Assembly: GCA_037951165.1 (NCBI GenBank)
Contig: JBBDHG010000129.1
Coordinates: 62,001-126,000, forward strand
Direction: 5' to 3'
Source of the DNA: Lophius americanus
Lineage: Eukaryota; Chordata; Actinopteri; Lophiiformes; Lophiidae
DNA length: 64,000 nucleotides
The notes beneath the pieces were generated by a model. It was not told the DNA's origin, searched no databases, and was given only the letters and a program-made list of their open reading frames with translations. Both the position numbers and the translations under genes were made by a program. This document shows positions 1 through 43,199 of this stretch, piece after piece. Within the stretch, counting starts at the first letter, position 1; each line of letters begins with the position of its first letter.

Positions 1-97
1 CGTCTCCTAGTGAACTTGTGAAAAAGAAGAGGGCGATGAAATGAGATAAAGTGGACGACTGGAGGAGCCCAGTCCCTCACCTCCACCTTTTTGAATC

Positions 98-30884
<30,787 letters not shown>

Positions 30885-31312
30885 GCTCAGCATTAGCACC
30901 TAAGCTATCGATACTAACGGAAAAAAAAACAAAAGCAGCAACTCCAGGCGGCGGCTCGGCGGCGGCCAGGGAACACTGCGTGGAGCAGTGACAGGAGAAG
31001 CCGACTGATCTCATGACAATTTCACGTAGTATCTCGTAACCTCCTCTCCTGTTTTCTCGTTCGTTTGTTTCCTTGTTTTTTTTTGCGCAAACACAATCTT
31101 TACTTTCCCTGTCTGCTTTGTGTAATCACACGAGTGCTTTATTAACGTCAAGCAAAGTGTTTTAAAAAAAAAAAAAGAAAGAAAAAAAAAGAAACCCATC
31201 AGGTCTCGATGTCTATTCCTCACTGTTTGATTTTAGATTCTTGTTTGTTTTTGTTTTTGCTTTACCCTCATGCCGCTGAGATGAGGCGTACGCTTCTTGT
31301 TTAGTATTAGAC

Positions 31313-31320
31313 TGTACATA
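31313..31320 (+). promoter_or_regulatory. Pumilio-type element TGTACATA in dicer1 3' UTR
   Basis: Matches the UGUANAUA consensus of Pumilio proteins, 430 nt after the stop codon. Single-site evidence only. Confidence 0.3.
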
Positions 31321-32030
31321 GTTCAATCAAAGGTATAAATCAAAGTATGTAGAAGGAAAAAAACAAAAAAAAAGAAAACGCTAAACTCCTCATCCTGTGC
31401 ACTAGTGCCAGTCCGTTTGACGGCGTGTTTTTTTAAAGCGCTAATGGCAGACATGGCGAACAGATACCACTGGAGCAAACATCTGGTGGCACTTCTGTCT
31501 GAACTCTGTCTTGAAATGGTATTCTTAATCATGTTTGCACTTATTCCATTTGGGTCTGTTACTTTGAGAATTGTGTGGTCACATTGACACCAAAATCATA
31601 TCCTTAGCAAATATATATATATAAATAGAAATCTATATATATATATATTAGTGATCAAATCCACGAATGATGTTCTTGGCCTCGGATGCTTAGGCTCACC
31701 CTCATATCCTGCAAAATGGACAGGACTTTTCAACATTCCCGGTTACTGTAATTTAAAGTAGTTTTTAAGCGCACTCGAGGTTGCATGTTCTTGTAGCTTG
31801 TGTATAAACCATGACAACTGGATGGCTTCTGTAAATGTTCTCAATCTATTGATGATGTATCTAGAGCGCGAGAGAGCGCGAGGACATGTTTGCGGCATTA
31901 TCTTGATGAATTCGGTTTTGATACCAAGAATGGGTGGGATTGAATCAGCCATTCTTGTGCACTAAATGTCTTTTCACAGATTGATCATCCAGTTTTTTGA
32001 TACGACAAAAAGACATTTCACAGATTGAAT

Positions 32031-32038
32031 ATGCTGCA
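32031..32038 (+). promoter_or_regulatory. miR-103/107 8-mer seed match in dicer1 3' UTR
   Basis: ATGCTGCA is the perfect 8-mer target (bases 2-8 plus A1) of miR-103/107. In human, miR-103/107 repress DICER1 through its 3' UTR (established). An 8-mer is expected by chance about once per 65 kb, so its presence in this UTR is suggestive. Confidence 0.45.
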
Positions 32039-32316
32039 GATTTTTTTTTCCTTTTTTTTTTTTACAAATTGGATACAGGTGTAAGACTCGCAGAATCTTT
32101 TCAAACCCAGTCTTTGTGGGTTAGGGGTGGGAGGGAGGGGGGAGGCTGAATCATTTCACATCCCATACCTACCAAAGCTATGACAGATGTGATGCTAGGA
32201 GGTGGAGTTGGATTCCTCGGGTTACCAGCCTTTTTTGTTTGTTTGTTTGTTTGTTTGTGTACTGACGAGTCCTTGCTTCTAGTTTTTCTCATCAATAAGC
32301 CCTTTATTCATTTGAA

Positions 32317-32323
32317 TACCTCA
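32317..32323 (+). promoter_or_regulatory. let-7 seed match (7mer-A1) in dicer1 3' UTR
   Basis: TACCTCA matches let-7 bases 2-7 plus A1. let-7 targeting of Dicer is known in mammals. Chance matches of this length are common, so support is modest. Confidence 0.3.
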
Positions 32324-33485
32324 GTTAATTGCATGCTTTTTTCTTTTTTTGTTTGGTGCTATGTTTTTTTGTATTAAGCTTGAATTTCTCATCTTTTTGC
32401 ACTGTAACTATAATACCTCTTTATTTGTCCCCTTTTTTTTTTTTTTTTTTTTTTGGAAATCGGTCCCATTCGGTTGTCCTGGGGGTCAACTGTGAAACCT
32501 GCAGAGGAGAGCATCTTTTTTCCCCTCCCATACTTGAGGTTGACACTTTTTTCCTCATCCAGTAGCCATTAAACTTCATCAGTGGAGTCTGACGGGTTCT
32601 GTAAATGCTTCGTGAGGTAATCGGGTCAGATTGCACTCTTAACCGTTCATTTCTCACAGTTTCTCTCCCCGCCCTTCAGCTCACTCTCTAATTGGCTGCT
32701 GTGATATCACATACGAGTAGAGGAGGTTCTTTGCGTAAAAGGTGCAAACTGATTAAAGAATCAGTCCGTTTCTCAAAACCTGGGTTGTCTGAGCCTGACT
32801 TGTCTCATGAAGCCCACCCAGCCAGTTGACTTCATCTGGACGGACCCAACGGCCATTGGGTTCCCAGGATGGGTACGGCTTTAGAACTGTCTTTTTTTGA
32901 AGGCTTTGTTATCAATAGACAAAGGGCGGGCAGACCCGTGTTGACCATGTGGGCGTGTGGCGATTCCATCAGTGTAATTAAGGCAGGAATCTTTTCTTGG
33001 AGACATTCCTGCCCCTCTTTTCTGTTCGCATGGCAAGGACTCAGAATAATTGTATCTCTGAGAGCTGAGTTTGGGGGAACGTTTGAAGCTTCCATCACAA
33101 GAGGAAACGTCCTGAGAGAGAGAGAGAGAGAGAGAGGATAGGCGGGCTGACACCTCGCGTTCCTCTGAAGCAGTGTTGATCTTTGTGCTGAATACCCAGC
33201 CTCAAACCTTTTTCTGTTGAAAAAAGCTTCACTTTACCTCCACTGGCGGGTGGACTTCAGATTTGCTGCTGGTTCACCGTCTCAGAGCATCATTCAGGGT
33301 GTCATGCTTTTGGCGACACAGTGGAATTTACTCAGATTGTGACTCCGTTTCCATTTACTCAAAACGGTGCTGTTGGCTTGCGGTTCTCGGGTCCCGTTTC
33401 CACATCAGAATGTAGCAGCGAGCAGAAACGGCGTCGCCTGGAGCTGAAATCATTAGAATGGAGGGTCAGGTCGTTTTTGTGGAGA

Positions 33486-33495
33486 AATAAATAAA
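33486..33495 (+). promoter_or_regulatory. overlapping AATAAA pair, possible proximal poly(A) signal
   Basis: Two overlapping AATAAA hexamers followed by a modest T-rich stretch. It could give a short-UTR dicer1 isoform (~2.6 kb of UTR) that keeps the miR-103/107 site and one let-7 site but loses the distal let-7 site. Confidence 0.35.
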
Positions 33496-35294
33496 GACTG
33501 TTTTCATTGGCCGTTGAAAAACTACTCGTAGCAGACCATCACAGGAGAATTTAGCCTTTAATTTTATTTTCTCAAGATCTCTCGGCTAGAGAGTGGACTG
33601 AACTACATGGAATTCCAGCTCCTGCATTCAATCATTCAATCATAAGATTTTCATTTTACGTTAAGAAGGTTAAACATAACGACTAGGATGCTCTTAGATC
33701 CAAGTATTAATTCTCGCAGGCCTTCCTTCGGCTATTTTTGGTCCCTGAAACTGTGAAATACAAGTTCATTGGTTTGATGCGCAGCATGAGGGATAAAAGA
33801 GCGATTTACCCAAAAAAAGAAAATTCAGTCACTATCTGCTCGCTCATCACGCTGACGCAGAGACTGAGAAAGTTACGTAGTTCACCAAACACTTCTGGCA
33901 GCATTCTGAAGAAGATGAGTACAGTAATGACAGAACCACAGAAAACAATCCTCATACAGCGGAATCAGACGTTCCTCTCGCCCCTTTCAAGATGAAATGT
34001 TGACACAATTCTTATGTGGACGTGCAGGTGACCCAAGTGTAAGGATGTAGATGGCGGGTTCTTGGGTCTCTCTTATGTTTCCTGACACTGTGTTCACTCA
34101 TTTCCGTGGCGTGACGGCGTACGCCTGCGTGGACTGGACTGACTGGACTGACAACAGCAGTTTTTCGGTTGTTTGGGTTTTTGTTTTTTTCTCCAAAATA
34201 TGTTTCATCCTCCATAACGTCGGCTCGTATATTGTTTGAATAACCGCTATAATTGAAGACGGTACATGAAGCTCACCCCGAGGCCAGGGAGAACTGAGGA
34301 CCTCTGCAAAACTGCTGCCTGAACCTTTAATGCAACAAGATGCGAGGTAACACTTTTAGCTTATGTGGCTACATTGAAGACGCCAGATTCAAAAGTTTGC
34401 AACTAACGTCTTTAAAATACATTTTGGGGATCTCTGGTCTTCAGCACGGAGTCATCCTAGGTCTGCTTTGGGTTGTGTGTGTGGTTTTTTTTTGTTGTTG
34501 TTTTGGTTTGTTTTTTCAGAAGGGCCCTTCTTAGGTTTTTTTGGAATAATTCTGCTGCAGTGTGAAACACCAGAAATGCTTTGCGGACTAAGAAACTTCA
34601 GCAGACTCTGTTGATTATGGGGTTGAGTAAATTATGACTGAATATTCATTTTTTTCTGGCTGAACCGTTGGTCTGTCACAGTTTGAAAGAGTGCAATCTG
34701 TTATTCCTCAAGCGGCTGCTTGACCCTCCAGTCGACCTGTGTTAACACTTCAATCTGGGCCCTGTTTTTTATTTCCCTATTAGGGGGATACTGTCAGATT
34801 TTGAGTGTATCTGACCCTCTAGCCACACACCTTTCAACACCTCGGTGTGTAGTGCGCACAAAAACACACACACACACACACACATGCGCTTCATAGCCAG
34901 TTTGACTGTTCCTCTGGCTCGACATGCTGACTGTCTGTCTGAGTCTGTGGGAGGGACGAGGGGGAGATTAGGGAAAAAAATGTGAAATCACTCATACGGT
35001 GCCATGCCCACTCTCTACTCTCTACTCTCTGTGATTGATTCAAAAAATAACCACAAATAAGTGGCATCAATATCCAACCATTTTTTTTTTTTCCTAACTT
35101 TTTTTGGGAGAAGGGAGGTGTGTGTGTGTGTGTGTGTGTGTGTGGGAGCGCTGAATTAGTCTGTTCTCCAGAGTGGACTGTTTTCTCATACTCCCCCCTT
35201 TTTTTTTTTTCTTTTTTTTTTCCATTTCTTTTTTTTTTCCATTTCTTTTTTGTACATGTAGCACAATTGAGCATTGCACTTGGGCGCCATACTT

Positions 35295-35301
35295 TACCTC
35301 A
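35295..35301 (+). promoter_or_regulatory. second let-7 seed match (7mer-A1) in dicer1 3' UTR
   Basis: Another TACCTCA about 3 kb further downstream, present only if the distal poly(A) site is used. Confidence 0.28.
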
Positions 35302-37024
35302 TGTCAGAGTGTGAACGAGTGAAAGATGGAGGGAAGAAAAAGAAGTGTATATATAATATGCCGTAATGTTAAAGAGGACTAACTCGTGGTTAAAGCTTTG
35401 CTGCTGTTTCGATTGCTGGTATTAGACAACCCGATTTTTAAAAGAAAGTGGCTTCAGGAGGTGAGACGGGACGTCATCGCCATGACAAATACACTGTTAA
35501 AAAAACCAAAACAAGATTGGGTGTCACCTACACAGATGTCCTGCCTCAAATACACAGGACATTCAGTCTTGACGCCACGTTTGGTTAATCCTTGGATATG
35601 GACACGCCATCCAGCTGATGCTCCTGGCCTCTTTTTCTACTCCTGCGCTCTGTCTGTATGGAATACCAGACAAGCCCCGCACCCAGCCTCTTTGCTGAGA
35701 AGCGAAAGGAAAAATCCGCTCTAACTAGTTCCTGTGCTTTAGAATAAGGCCACATTGACATCACTGGTTGAAGTACGTTGTAAATTTAAAGTACTGTATT
35801 TGAAGAGGAAAGACTATTTACTTTTTTTATGGTGTGTTCAAAGAAAACCATCGTCGGCATGTTGATGCAAAAAAAAAAAAAGGCAGAACTAACCTGAATG
35901 AGTGACACATTATGTTTTAACATGAACACACAATGGAGTAAGCAAAGAAGACATGAAACAAGGGGTTTTTAAAGTAAGGTTTGGAAACCCTAGGGGGCCA
36001 TTACAGGATTCCAGCGGGTCCCCAGCAGAATACGTGTATATTTTAGATACATCTCAAGTTTTTGCAAGAAAGTTGGATAACCACAAGTGCACTGTGGTTT
36101 CTGATGAGGCTGAGCCGGGTTCTGATTTCAATAATGTGTAGTAGAAAGATCAATGTTTCATCCTCATATGTAGGTGACCGACCCAATGTGTGTATTTTGG
36201 GCCAGGATTGTGCATAAACACATCGGGTACATGAGGCCTCCAACTAATAATAATAGATAATACATTTTATTTATAGGTTTCTTTACTGAGGCTGACATTT
36301 AGAGTTAACCATCCAAAAATTAACACTAGCGTTTACAGTTTACAGACAACTTCCCATCTCTTCCAGCTGGGAATCTTCTTTTTTCTTGTAATTTAAAATC
36401 TTACTCGACATTCATATAAGTTGCCCGAATTCTTATTTTTGGGTGAACTATCCCTTTAACTATCAACCTGTTTATCCATCAGATCCACAGCGATTAGAAA
36501 TCTTTGGATTGCCCCTTACTCTTTAAAGAACTCAATCTTTGTGTTGCGATGTCATCCGCATGTGGTGAGGTGTTCACCGAAATAGGAAAAATAAATTATC
36601 CACCAAACAGGAAACTACTTAAGTGGATTCTTCCTTTACGCTTCACGGAAATGCCTGATCAGTGTGAGAAGAGGAGTGAAATGCCTCCTGTAAACAGTGA
36701 TGGTGGGGTTTGGGATAGAAATCAAGCAGCACAAAGCGCCGGTGGTGAGTGTTTTGGACAGGGGGCAGCAGAACACCAGCAGAGTGGAGCTACACGGATC
36801 GGGTGTACTGTTATTAGTACGGGGGAATTATGGGCCATCACAACTGCAGCAAACGTTGAAGGGACATTGGAATAGAAACTCCTCACTCATACTGTAATAC
36901 CGAGCTGCAGTGGTTTGCGGTCTGCACCTTAAATGGATCACAAATACCTTTTTAATTTTGTTTTGTTTATTCTTTTTTCTTTTTTTTTTTAATTATTATA
37001 ATTGTAGCCCAGTATATCTATAAT

Positions 37025-37030
37025 AATAAA
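37025..37030 (+). promoter_or_regulatory. polyadenylation signal AATAAA, likely dicer1 distal site
   Basis: A canonical AATAAA followed within 20-50 bases by a GT-rich stretch (37059-37080), the layout of a strong cleavage and polyadenylation site. It is preceded by a T-rich tract. Confidence 0.65.
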
Positions 37031-37045
37031 AGTATTGGAATGTCA

Positions 37046-38866
37046 TTTACCTTCAGTCCTGTGGTGGTCTTTGTGTTTTGCTTTTCTCATGATGGTGTGA
37101 TGAACTCCGTTTATGAGCTCCAGGATTATTATTATTGAAACTTAAATTAAGTGCAAAAATTGGTCACCCAATGAAAACTCAGTTCATAATGAAGAACATT
37201 GTTGACAAAAAATGAATAAGTAAAAATAAAAGGCACATGAATAAACAGAATAAAATGTTTGTTCCAAATAAATAAGAAACACAAAAAGTTTTCTGATTAA
37301 TTTATGAATTCAGGATGTTATCAGTTGCTAGAGTTGAACGTTGAACGTGATTTATCAGAGGGGTTTTTTTCTTCAGATTTTGCATTCATACGTTTCCTCC
37401 ACGCACCAGAACCAGTGGTTAGGCGATTTTTCCAGTGAAGGAAGTCGGAGCTGTCTCCATGTAGAGATTGGCCACAGCAGGAGATACTGAAGAAGTCCAT
37501 TTCAATTCAGAACTTTATTAAGGACGGAACGATCCATAGAACAATAAAAGACAAACATAAATAATTGGAAAAATAAGTACAAACACATTTAAAGCAAAAG
37601 GCGTTCTACAGGATTAGACATTTGCGTGTAGGCTTTAACGCCTATGGTTCCACATTCTGGACCGGACCGTGACGGTACTCATTTGGTACGCATGCAAATT
37701 CAATTGCAACATTATTTTTCTTACTTAAGATGTGTTTTAATCCACTTAACAATTGTAATGCATTGATAAGTAGTCCTGTTTAACATTTCCCCTCTTCTCA
37801 GAACAAACTTGAAAAAATTCATTTGTAATATAGAGCAATAAATAACCAGCAGTTTAAAATGTTGATAAATGGAAATAAAAAAACCCCAATAATAATACAT
37901 TTTCTTAAGTGTTATTAAAAGGAAAACCTATCAAAGTCATTTCTTTTCAAACGAGGTTATTTAAAAAAAATAACTACAGGTATTTGTTCCATTTGCTCAT
38001 TTTTCCTCTAAGGAGAAACCGTTGTGGGTTCCCATGGGTTAAAAAAAACATAACATTTTTCTCTTAGTGCTGTCAGGCCCTCCTTTCAGAGAGCCTTTGA
38101 ATTGAAAAGGTATAACATTTTGAGCGTGAGCTGGGTCTCATAGGTCTGATCTAAAGTTCTCCTACGAAAGCCTCACCCTCCAGCAGGCCTTCTGCACGTC
38201 CTTAAAAACCAGTTATTACAATAACAAGTCATTTGACATATAATGGTGTACGTTTTTTTAGCCACAGTTAGTGATTAGTGACGTTAGTGCCCTCTTGTTA
38301 CCAAGGATATGTTAACAAATTTAACACTGGGTGAGATAATTTACTTTCCAGTGAACTCAAATTGTTCCAATAAACTGATTAACATCTTGAAAAGGTATTT
38401 TACTCTTTCGGAGGACACATTAAATCCACGTCCTCCTGACGTGGGGAGACCTGTTTTCACTCATTCGGCCCCGTATGAGGCCGGCACATGCACAGCTCTG
38501 AGCTTTGTCAGCATCACCCACTATATAGGATCCGTCTGACGCACCTGATGACTGCAGACCACAGCTCTGAAAGTAGGACAGCAGCTTTAGCGGACCCTGG
38601 GGACCAAACGGCAGGTTCACCAAGAGGATTGTGTTTCAGTCTGGGCTAAATGGATTTACAGTCAACTCATTTTTCAGTCAAAGCAGTGTCATGGAGCCCT
38701 ACCATAATGCAGAGTCAGCATTTAACGGCAAAAATCTATCATTACGTGTTTGTTCAGTGTCCGTACTTTGAGGACAGATGTTTCATGAGGATGCGTTATA
38801 GAGTTGCACCGGTGGACGTCAATAACCGATTAAAAACAAAAATGGTTTCCAATACAGAATAAAGGA
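37046..38866. other. intergenic, no gene recognised
   Basis: AT-rich sequence after the dicer1 poly(A) site. At ~37,503-37,560 an antisense retroposon-like tail is visible (complement reads TTCCGTCCTTAATAAAG). Nothing else supported. Confidence 0.45.
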
Positions 38867-39505
38867 TAAAGGCCTGCGCTGTGTCTCCAGCAGCAAGGGT
38901 ATATAAGATGAAAAGACCCCAATCCACTGCGTTGTACAAGAGATTCCCGTGATTGAACTCCTCAAAATAAATGTGACTCTAGGGAAAAAAGTGAATATAG
39001 ACCCAACCTATTTAAAATGAAGTCAGCAACATACTCTAAGTTAATATCCAACAGTGACACAATAATGAAGATAAATACAGTTAACAATTTTTTTTTTTTT
39101 CTTCAAAAAAGCCCCTCTTGTGAATTAAGTACTAACAAGTACGGTTAAATATGACAAATATGAGGTCCCCCTAGTGAGTAAAATGTGATATCCACAAGAC
39201 AGACCTCTTCAATTCCATTTATATGCAACAGATCTGAACTAAATCGTACAAACGGTTAGAAACTTATGTCAAATAAACTGTTTTTCACAAATAGCTCCCC
39301 CTAGTGAGTAAAGTATGAACTATAAGGATAAGACTTTACATTTACAGGATGAATCTCCTCGTGTTGGTTCATAGTCACCAAATCTGGACTAAATCGGACC
39401 AAATCTTTTGGAGATAAAGCTCCCCTTACTGGCAGAATTATGCAACTGACCTTTCCCAAATTCAATCCAGTTCCTCCTGACGTTAAGGCATATGGACGTT
39501 TACAT
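38867..39505 (-). mobile_element. Helitron-like repeat, copy C (minus orientation)
   Basis: On the minus strand it ends with the family tail (GGATTGGGGTCTTTTCA, TATACCCTTGCTGCTGG, CAGCGCAGGCC) at 38,871. It has two internal units, each with the CTCACTAGGGGG box (near 39,170 and 39,300). One of the most complete copies. Confidence 0.7.
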
Positions 39506-39569
39506 TTTGAAAATGGCGAGAGGGATTATATAGTATCCCTGACTATACAGGGATATAATCATTTCTCCT

Positions 39570-39750
39570 TGATCTACTGGTAGAAGGATGTTGGAGATGG
39601 AGCTGCCAGTCAGGAGGAAAAGGGGAAGACCAAAGAGGTGGTTTCTGGATGTGGTGAGAGAGGACATGCAGTTGGTTGGTGTGAGGACAGCGCAGGATGG
39701 AAACAGATGATCCGCTGTGGAGACCCCTATAAGGAACATCCAGAAGAAGA
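39570..39750 (+). mobile_element. LINE reverse transcriptase C-terminal fragment
   Basis: The plus-strand frame gives TGRRMLEMELPVRRKRGRPK, then RWFLDVVREDMQLVGV, the C-terminal tail of an RTE-like reverse transcriptase, followed by an A-rich end. Closely similar to the end of the larger LINE at 49,690-50,870. Confidence 0.8.
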
Positions 39751-40059
39751 AGAAGTAGAAGATGAGGTGATATGATAATCCCAGACGACGTACGTTACTG
39801 GTACCCTACCCCACACCATCAAATACAGAGGAATCAATACAGTCTTTCATCCCTTGGCCTACGGGTCCAGCAGCTCCAGTACCTTTATTTCAGTCAGCAG
39901 AATCTCCCGCTCCACCCTCATGTCCGTCAACTCCTTATCCTCAGCATGGATGGGTTCTTGGTGGATCTGAGACCCCTCCCATCAATAGGCTCACCAGTGA
40001 TATTCATAATTCTGCCAAGTGTTTCAGGAACCAATCAGATTTAGATTGGCACCGGTGTC

Positions 40060-40400
40060 CAGAACTTTCTGTCTTCAAACCTGGATAACCTGATAAATAA
40101 TTAACCTAATTTGTAAAGCACTTTTCAAAATACGTTGTAAAGACCTTTGCGGGATAAAAACATGGATTTTTTTTAATTCTTGACATATATTTAAAGATAT
40201 ATATCATGAAACGTTTTAAAGTATGTAACTGATTCTGAAAGTCTCAGCTCTTCAGGCAGGGAGTTCCAGAGCTCAGGGGAGGCCGGTCACCTCAAGTACT
40301 AAGGTGTGTCTCAAGAACAACCAGCAGAGCTCTGTCTGAAGGTCCAGGACTACGCCCAGCCTCATATGGGTGCTGGGTCAGCGTGAGAATAGATTTGAAT
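40060..40400. repeat. probable retroposon-derived repeat
   Basis: AATTTGTAAAGCACTTTTCA and CAGGGAGTTCCAGAGCTCAG resemble a common teleost LINE/SINE 3' region. No coding part visible; assignment is by pattern only. Confidence 0.35.
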
Positions 40401-40418
40401 GCCACCGGGGGGGGGGCA

Positions 40419-40450
40419 CTGATATCTACCTCGGGAAAGGTAGATATCAG
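40419..40450. repeat. perfect hairpin, 13-bp arms and 6-nt loop
   Basis: CTGATATCTACCT, loop CGGGAA, and the exact complement AGGTAGATATCAG. GCAC and GTGC continue the stem after a bulge. Confidence 0.85.
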
Positions 40451-40884
40451 TCAGTGCGCCGGGACCTTTCCGTCTGTGGGAATAGTCAGAAAATTCCTCC
40501 AGCAAAATGTTTTAGCGTCGTACAAACCTCAAAGTCCTGAGGATTGATGGTATTGGTGCCGGTGTTATGTCGTACAGCAAACAAGCTGTCTCATTAGTTA
40601 GCTCGCGTCCATGCTAAGAACCCACAGTTGAGCTAACATCCATTCCACTCGAGGGCGGGCTATCTTGGCCAGGAATCTTGAAAGTTCAGATCCATCTCTC
40701 TGATCTTTGAATCCTTTCATTATGTTTAAATAAACTGGTAAAACACAAAATACCCAAGAGAGCATTCAAAATGAATGGGCCAAAACTTTAAACATTCTTA
40801 AAGTGAAGTTATTGGACAGATCGTCTCACACAACAGGAACATATGTGCAGTTGAAGTGAGGGTGAACACGTTCCGCAGGTCCTT

Positions 40885-41165
40885 CGTGTTAACGTGACAA
40901 CTCAAAAAACTATTTCATGGATCATTTTCAACTTTCATACCCACATAGACCTTCGTGTGAGGAAGAACTGTGTGTTTTAAGGAAAGATTGTTTGTATATG
41001 TCTGACACAAGGGGGAATTTCAGCTCCAAGCGTTTTGGGGCCATAATTCCTCAACCATTGATTCCAATTTAGTCCAATTACGGTGCATATGAATCGACTC
41101 CAGGAGATCTACAGTAGATTGTTTGTATCATATGTCTCTTGGGGATTTTTCAGGGACATGCCTAG
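40885..41165 (+). mobile_element. Helitron-like repeat, copy D
   Basis: Begins with GTGTTAACGTGACAACTCAA, then CATGGATCATTTTCAAC and GTGCATATGAATCGACTC. It ends at CCTAG followed by T at 41,161-41,166 after an internal deletion of the tail hairpin. Confidence 0.65.
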
Positions 41166-42016
41166 TTTGATGTGATGTGATCTGATGCACACCGGGGACA
41201 ATGAGATCCCTGGACTGAAAAAACACGGACTGCTTATAAACCTGTACCAATTATTTAGATTTTAAAGAAAGAAACACTAAATTAATGCGTTTAGAATAAT
41301 CCAACAGTAGCTGGAAATGCCTCAAAATGTTGTTTAAAGGATTCAACGCCACCAGAAAACATGCAGACACTTTTACACTGTGGATGAAGCCGTCTGCTGG
41401 ATGAGAGATGTTAAACAGGATGGATGCCAGTTTACATGTTAGTTAACATCCTCCTCTCAACCACCTCTTCCACAGAATCCGGTCCAGGACGGAGCCGAGT
41501 CCGCTCCCTCTCTTTGTTTCCTCCAGCCCAGTAGATCACATAAAGGAAGATTGCTACTGCGTCATAGAACGTTATCATAGGATCGCCGCCTCCCTTCTGG
41601 TGTAAGACGTCTGTGATTTCAAACCAGATCCAATCCAGTTTGTTGAGGCCAACAGCCGGTTCTTCTCAAGAGCTCATCAGAGGAAGAAAGTATGGTGCGT
41701 ATGTAACGGATTTCACATTCGTCCGCCTCTTTCTTGTCGGAAGTAAATGTAATAACTAAAGATAAATGAATAAATATGAAAATCCAGGGCTCTATGTCTT
41801 ATATCCTGTAATGATATGTTTGCAAACAGTAGGATGTTTGGATGCTGCTCAGATGGAAAAAAAACAAAACTCATTAATGCAAAGTGTAGGTTTGGATGGT
41901 GTGTATGTCCTAAACTATTATTATACTTATATAATATTATTATATTATACTCACTAAAAGAGCAGAAAGTCCCTTAAACAGACATAAATTTCCAAACAAA
42001 TCAAACATCAAATACA

Positions 42017-42093
<77 letters not shown>

Positions 42094-43199
42094 ATATATA
42101 AAGGTGTATATACGTATATATGTGTCTATACATAAAGTATAGACACATATATACATTATTATATTATTATAATTTATATATACTTATGTGTATGTATATA
42201 AATATGAATATATATATATGAATATTTATTTATTTATTGTTTATAAATTGAATTAACATCTGCAGTGAGTCCTTAGTAACGCTATATTTACACACATACA
42301 CACACACACATAAATATATATATATATATACAGTATATACATATCTCTTCTTTTTTATTCCATTAAAAGGTTTTTATATAACCTTTCCTAAGCATCAATT
42401 CATTTTGTTGTATTTATTCGATTTGTTGAATCTTTTTCAGCATCAGCACTTTCTAAATGTTCTTAAACCGTTGAGTTTATCAACGATAACTTGTTAAATA
42501 TTCTGTGAATAAATGAATGAAAAGCCTTTACCTGCACCGTTTGTTCCGTTTTACAAGCTTTTACACTCTGTGCCTAGAAACGACCAAAGAAGGAAACATT
42601 TATGTGCATTACAAGGAATGAATGATGAATAAATGGAACTTTTACTTTACTCTTTACTTTGAGGAACGAGCCGGTGGACTAAATGAACGCCTGACGGCCG
42701 CCGGCCGCGGCGTGGGCCGCACACAAATAAGATGAAGCTGCTTGTGAAGAGTGGAGGTTCAGGGGTTCACCTTGTGGGAAGGAGCCGGCCTAATAATGAC
42801 TTATTGACTGTGCTGATAGTGTGCAGACTACTGCTGTGTCACACCACTCATTTATTCTGCGCTGTAAAAACAGAAAGAGGCCATGAATAAATATGTGGGT
42901 TGAAGGCTGGTGGGTTGAAGGTCGGCCTCTATTGTTTCCTCCTGGAAAAAAAAAGAAGAAAAAAAAGTGGGGGGTTATACTGTGACCCTGCAGAAGCCCT
43001 AAGGCATTGTGGGAGATTGTCCCTCACCCCAACCTCAGGCACCAAAATCTAAATTGTCGGCCGGCCTGTGAATGGTTCGGCCGTGTTCTCTTCACACTGC
43101 ACAATACCATGATCCAGTGGAATGACCGGATGATTGATTGATGGCCGTTCCCTCGGTCATGCCGATGGGTATCACCATCTATGATCGGTTCCTTCCTCA
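41166..43199. other. intergenic, mostly AT-rich, no gene recognised
   Basis: No coding signal. Contains the TA/TG simple-repeat cluster annotated separately. Bases 42,660-42,860 are more balanced in composition and look unique. Confidence 0.4.
42018..42340. repeat. compound (TA)n/(TG)n microsatellite cluster
   Basis: Alternating TA and TG runs with a perfect 15-bp inverted repeat at 42117-42131 and 42137-42151 (loop ATAAA), then further TA-rich sequence and (CA)n near 42,296. Confidence 0.9.

Larger units (their letters stand above)
30885..37045 (+). other. dicer1: dicer1 3' UTR (probable extent)
   Basis: About 6.2 kb after the dicer1 stop without a recognisable gene or intact mobile element. 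It is U-rich, with many poly-T and (GTTT) runs. The best end is the AATAAA at 37025-37030, which is followed by a GT-rich downstream element. Vertebrate DICER1 messages are known for long 3' UTRs under miRNA control. Simple repeats inside: (GA)n 33114-33137, (CA)n 34864-34884, (TG)n 35118-35144. The extent is inferred; an earlier end near 33,500 is possible. Confidence 0.65.

Noticed and set aside
39890..40010. minus-strand frame ending in ILLTEIKVLELLDP, possible pseudogene
   Set aside because: Only about 40 codons between stops and no confident family; could be chance.
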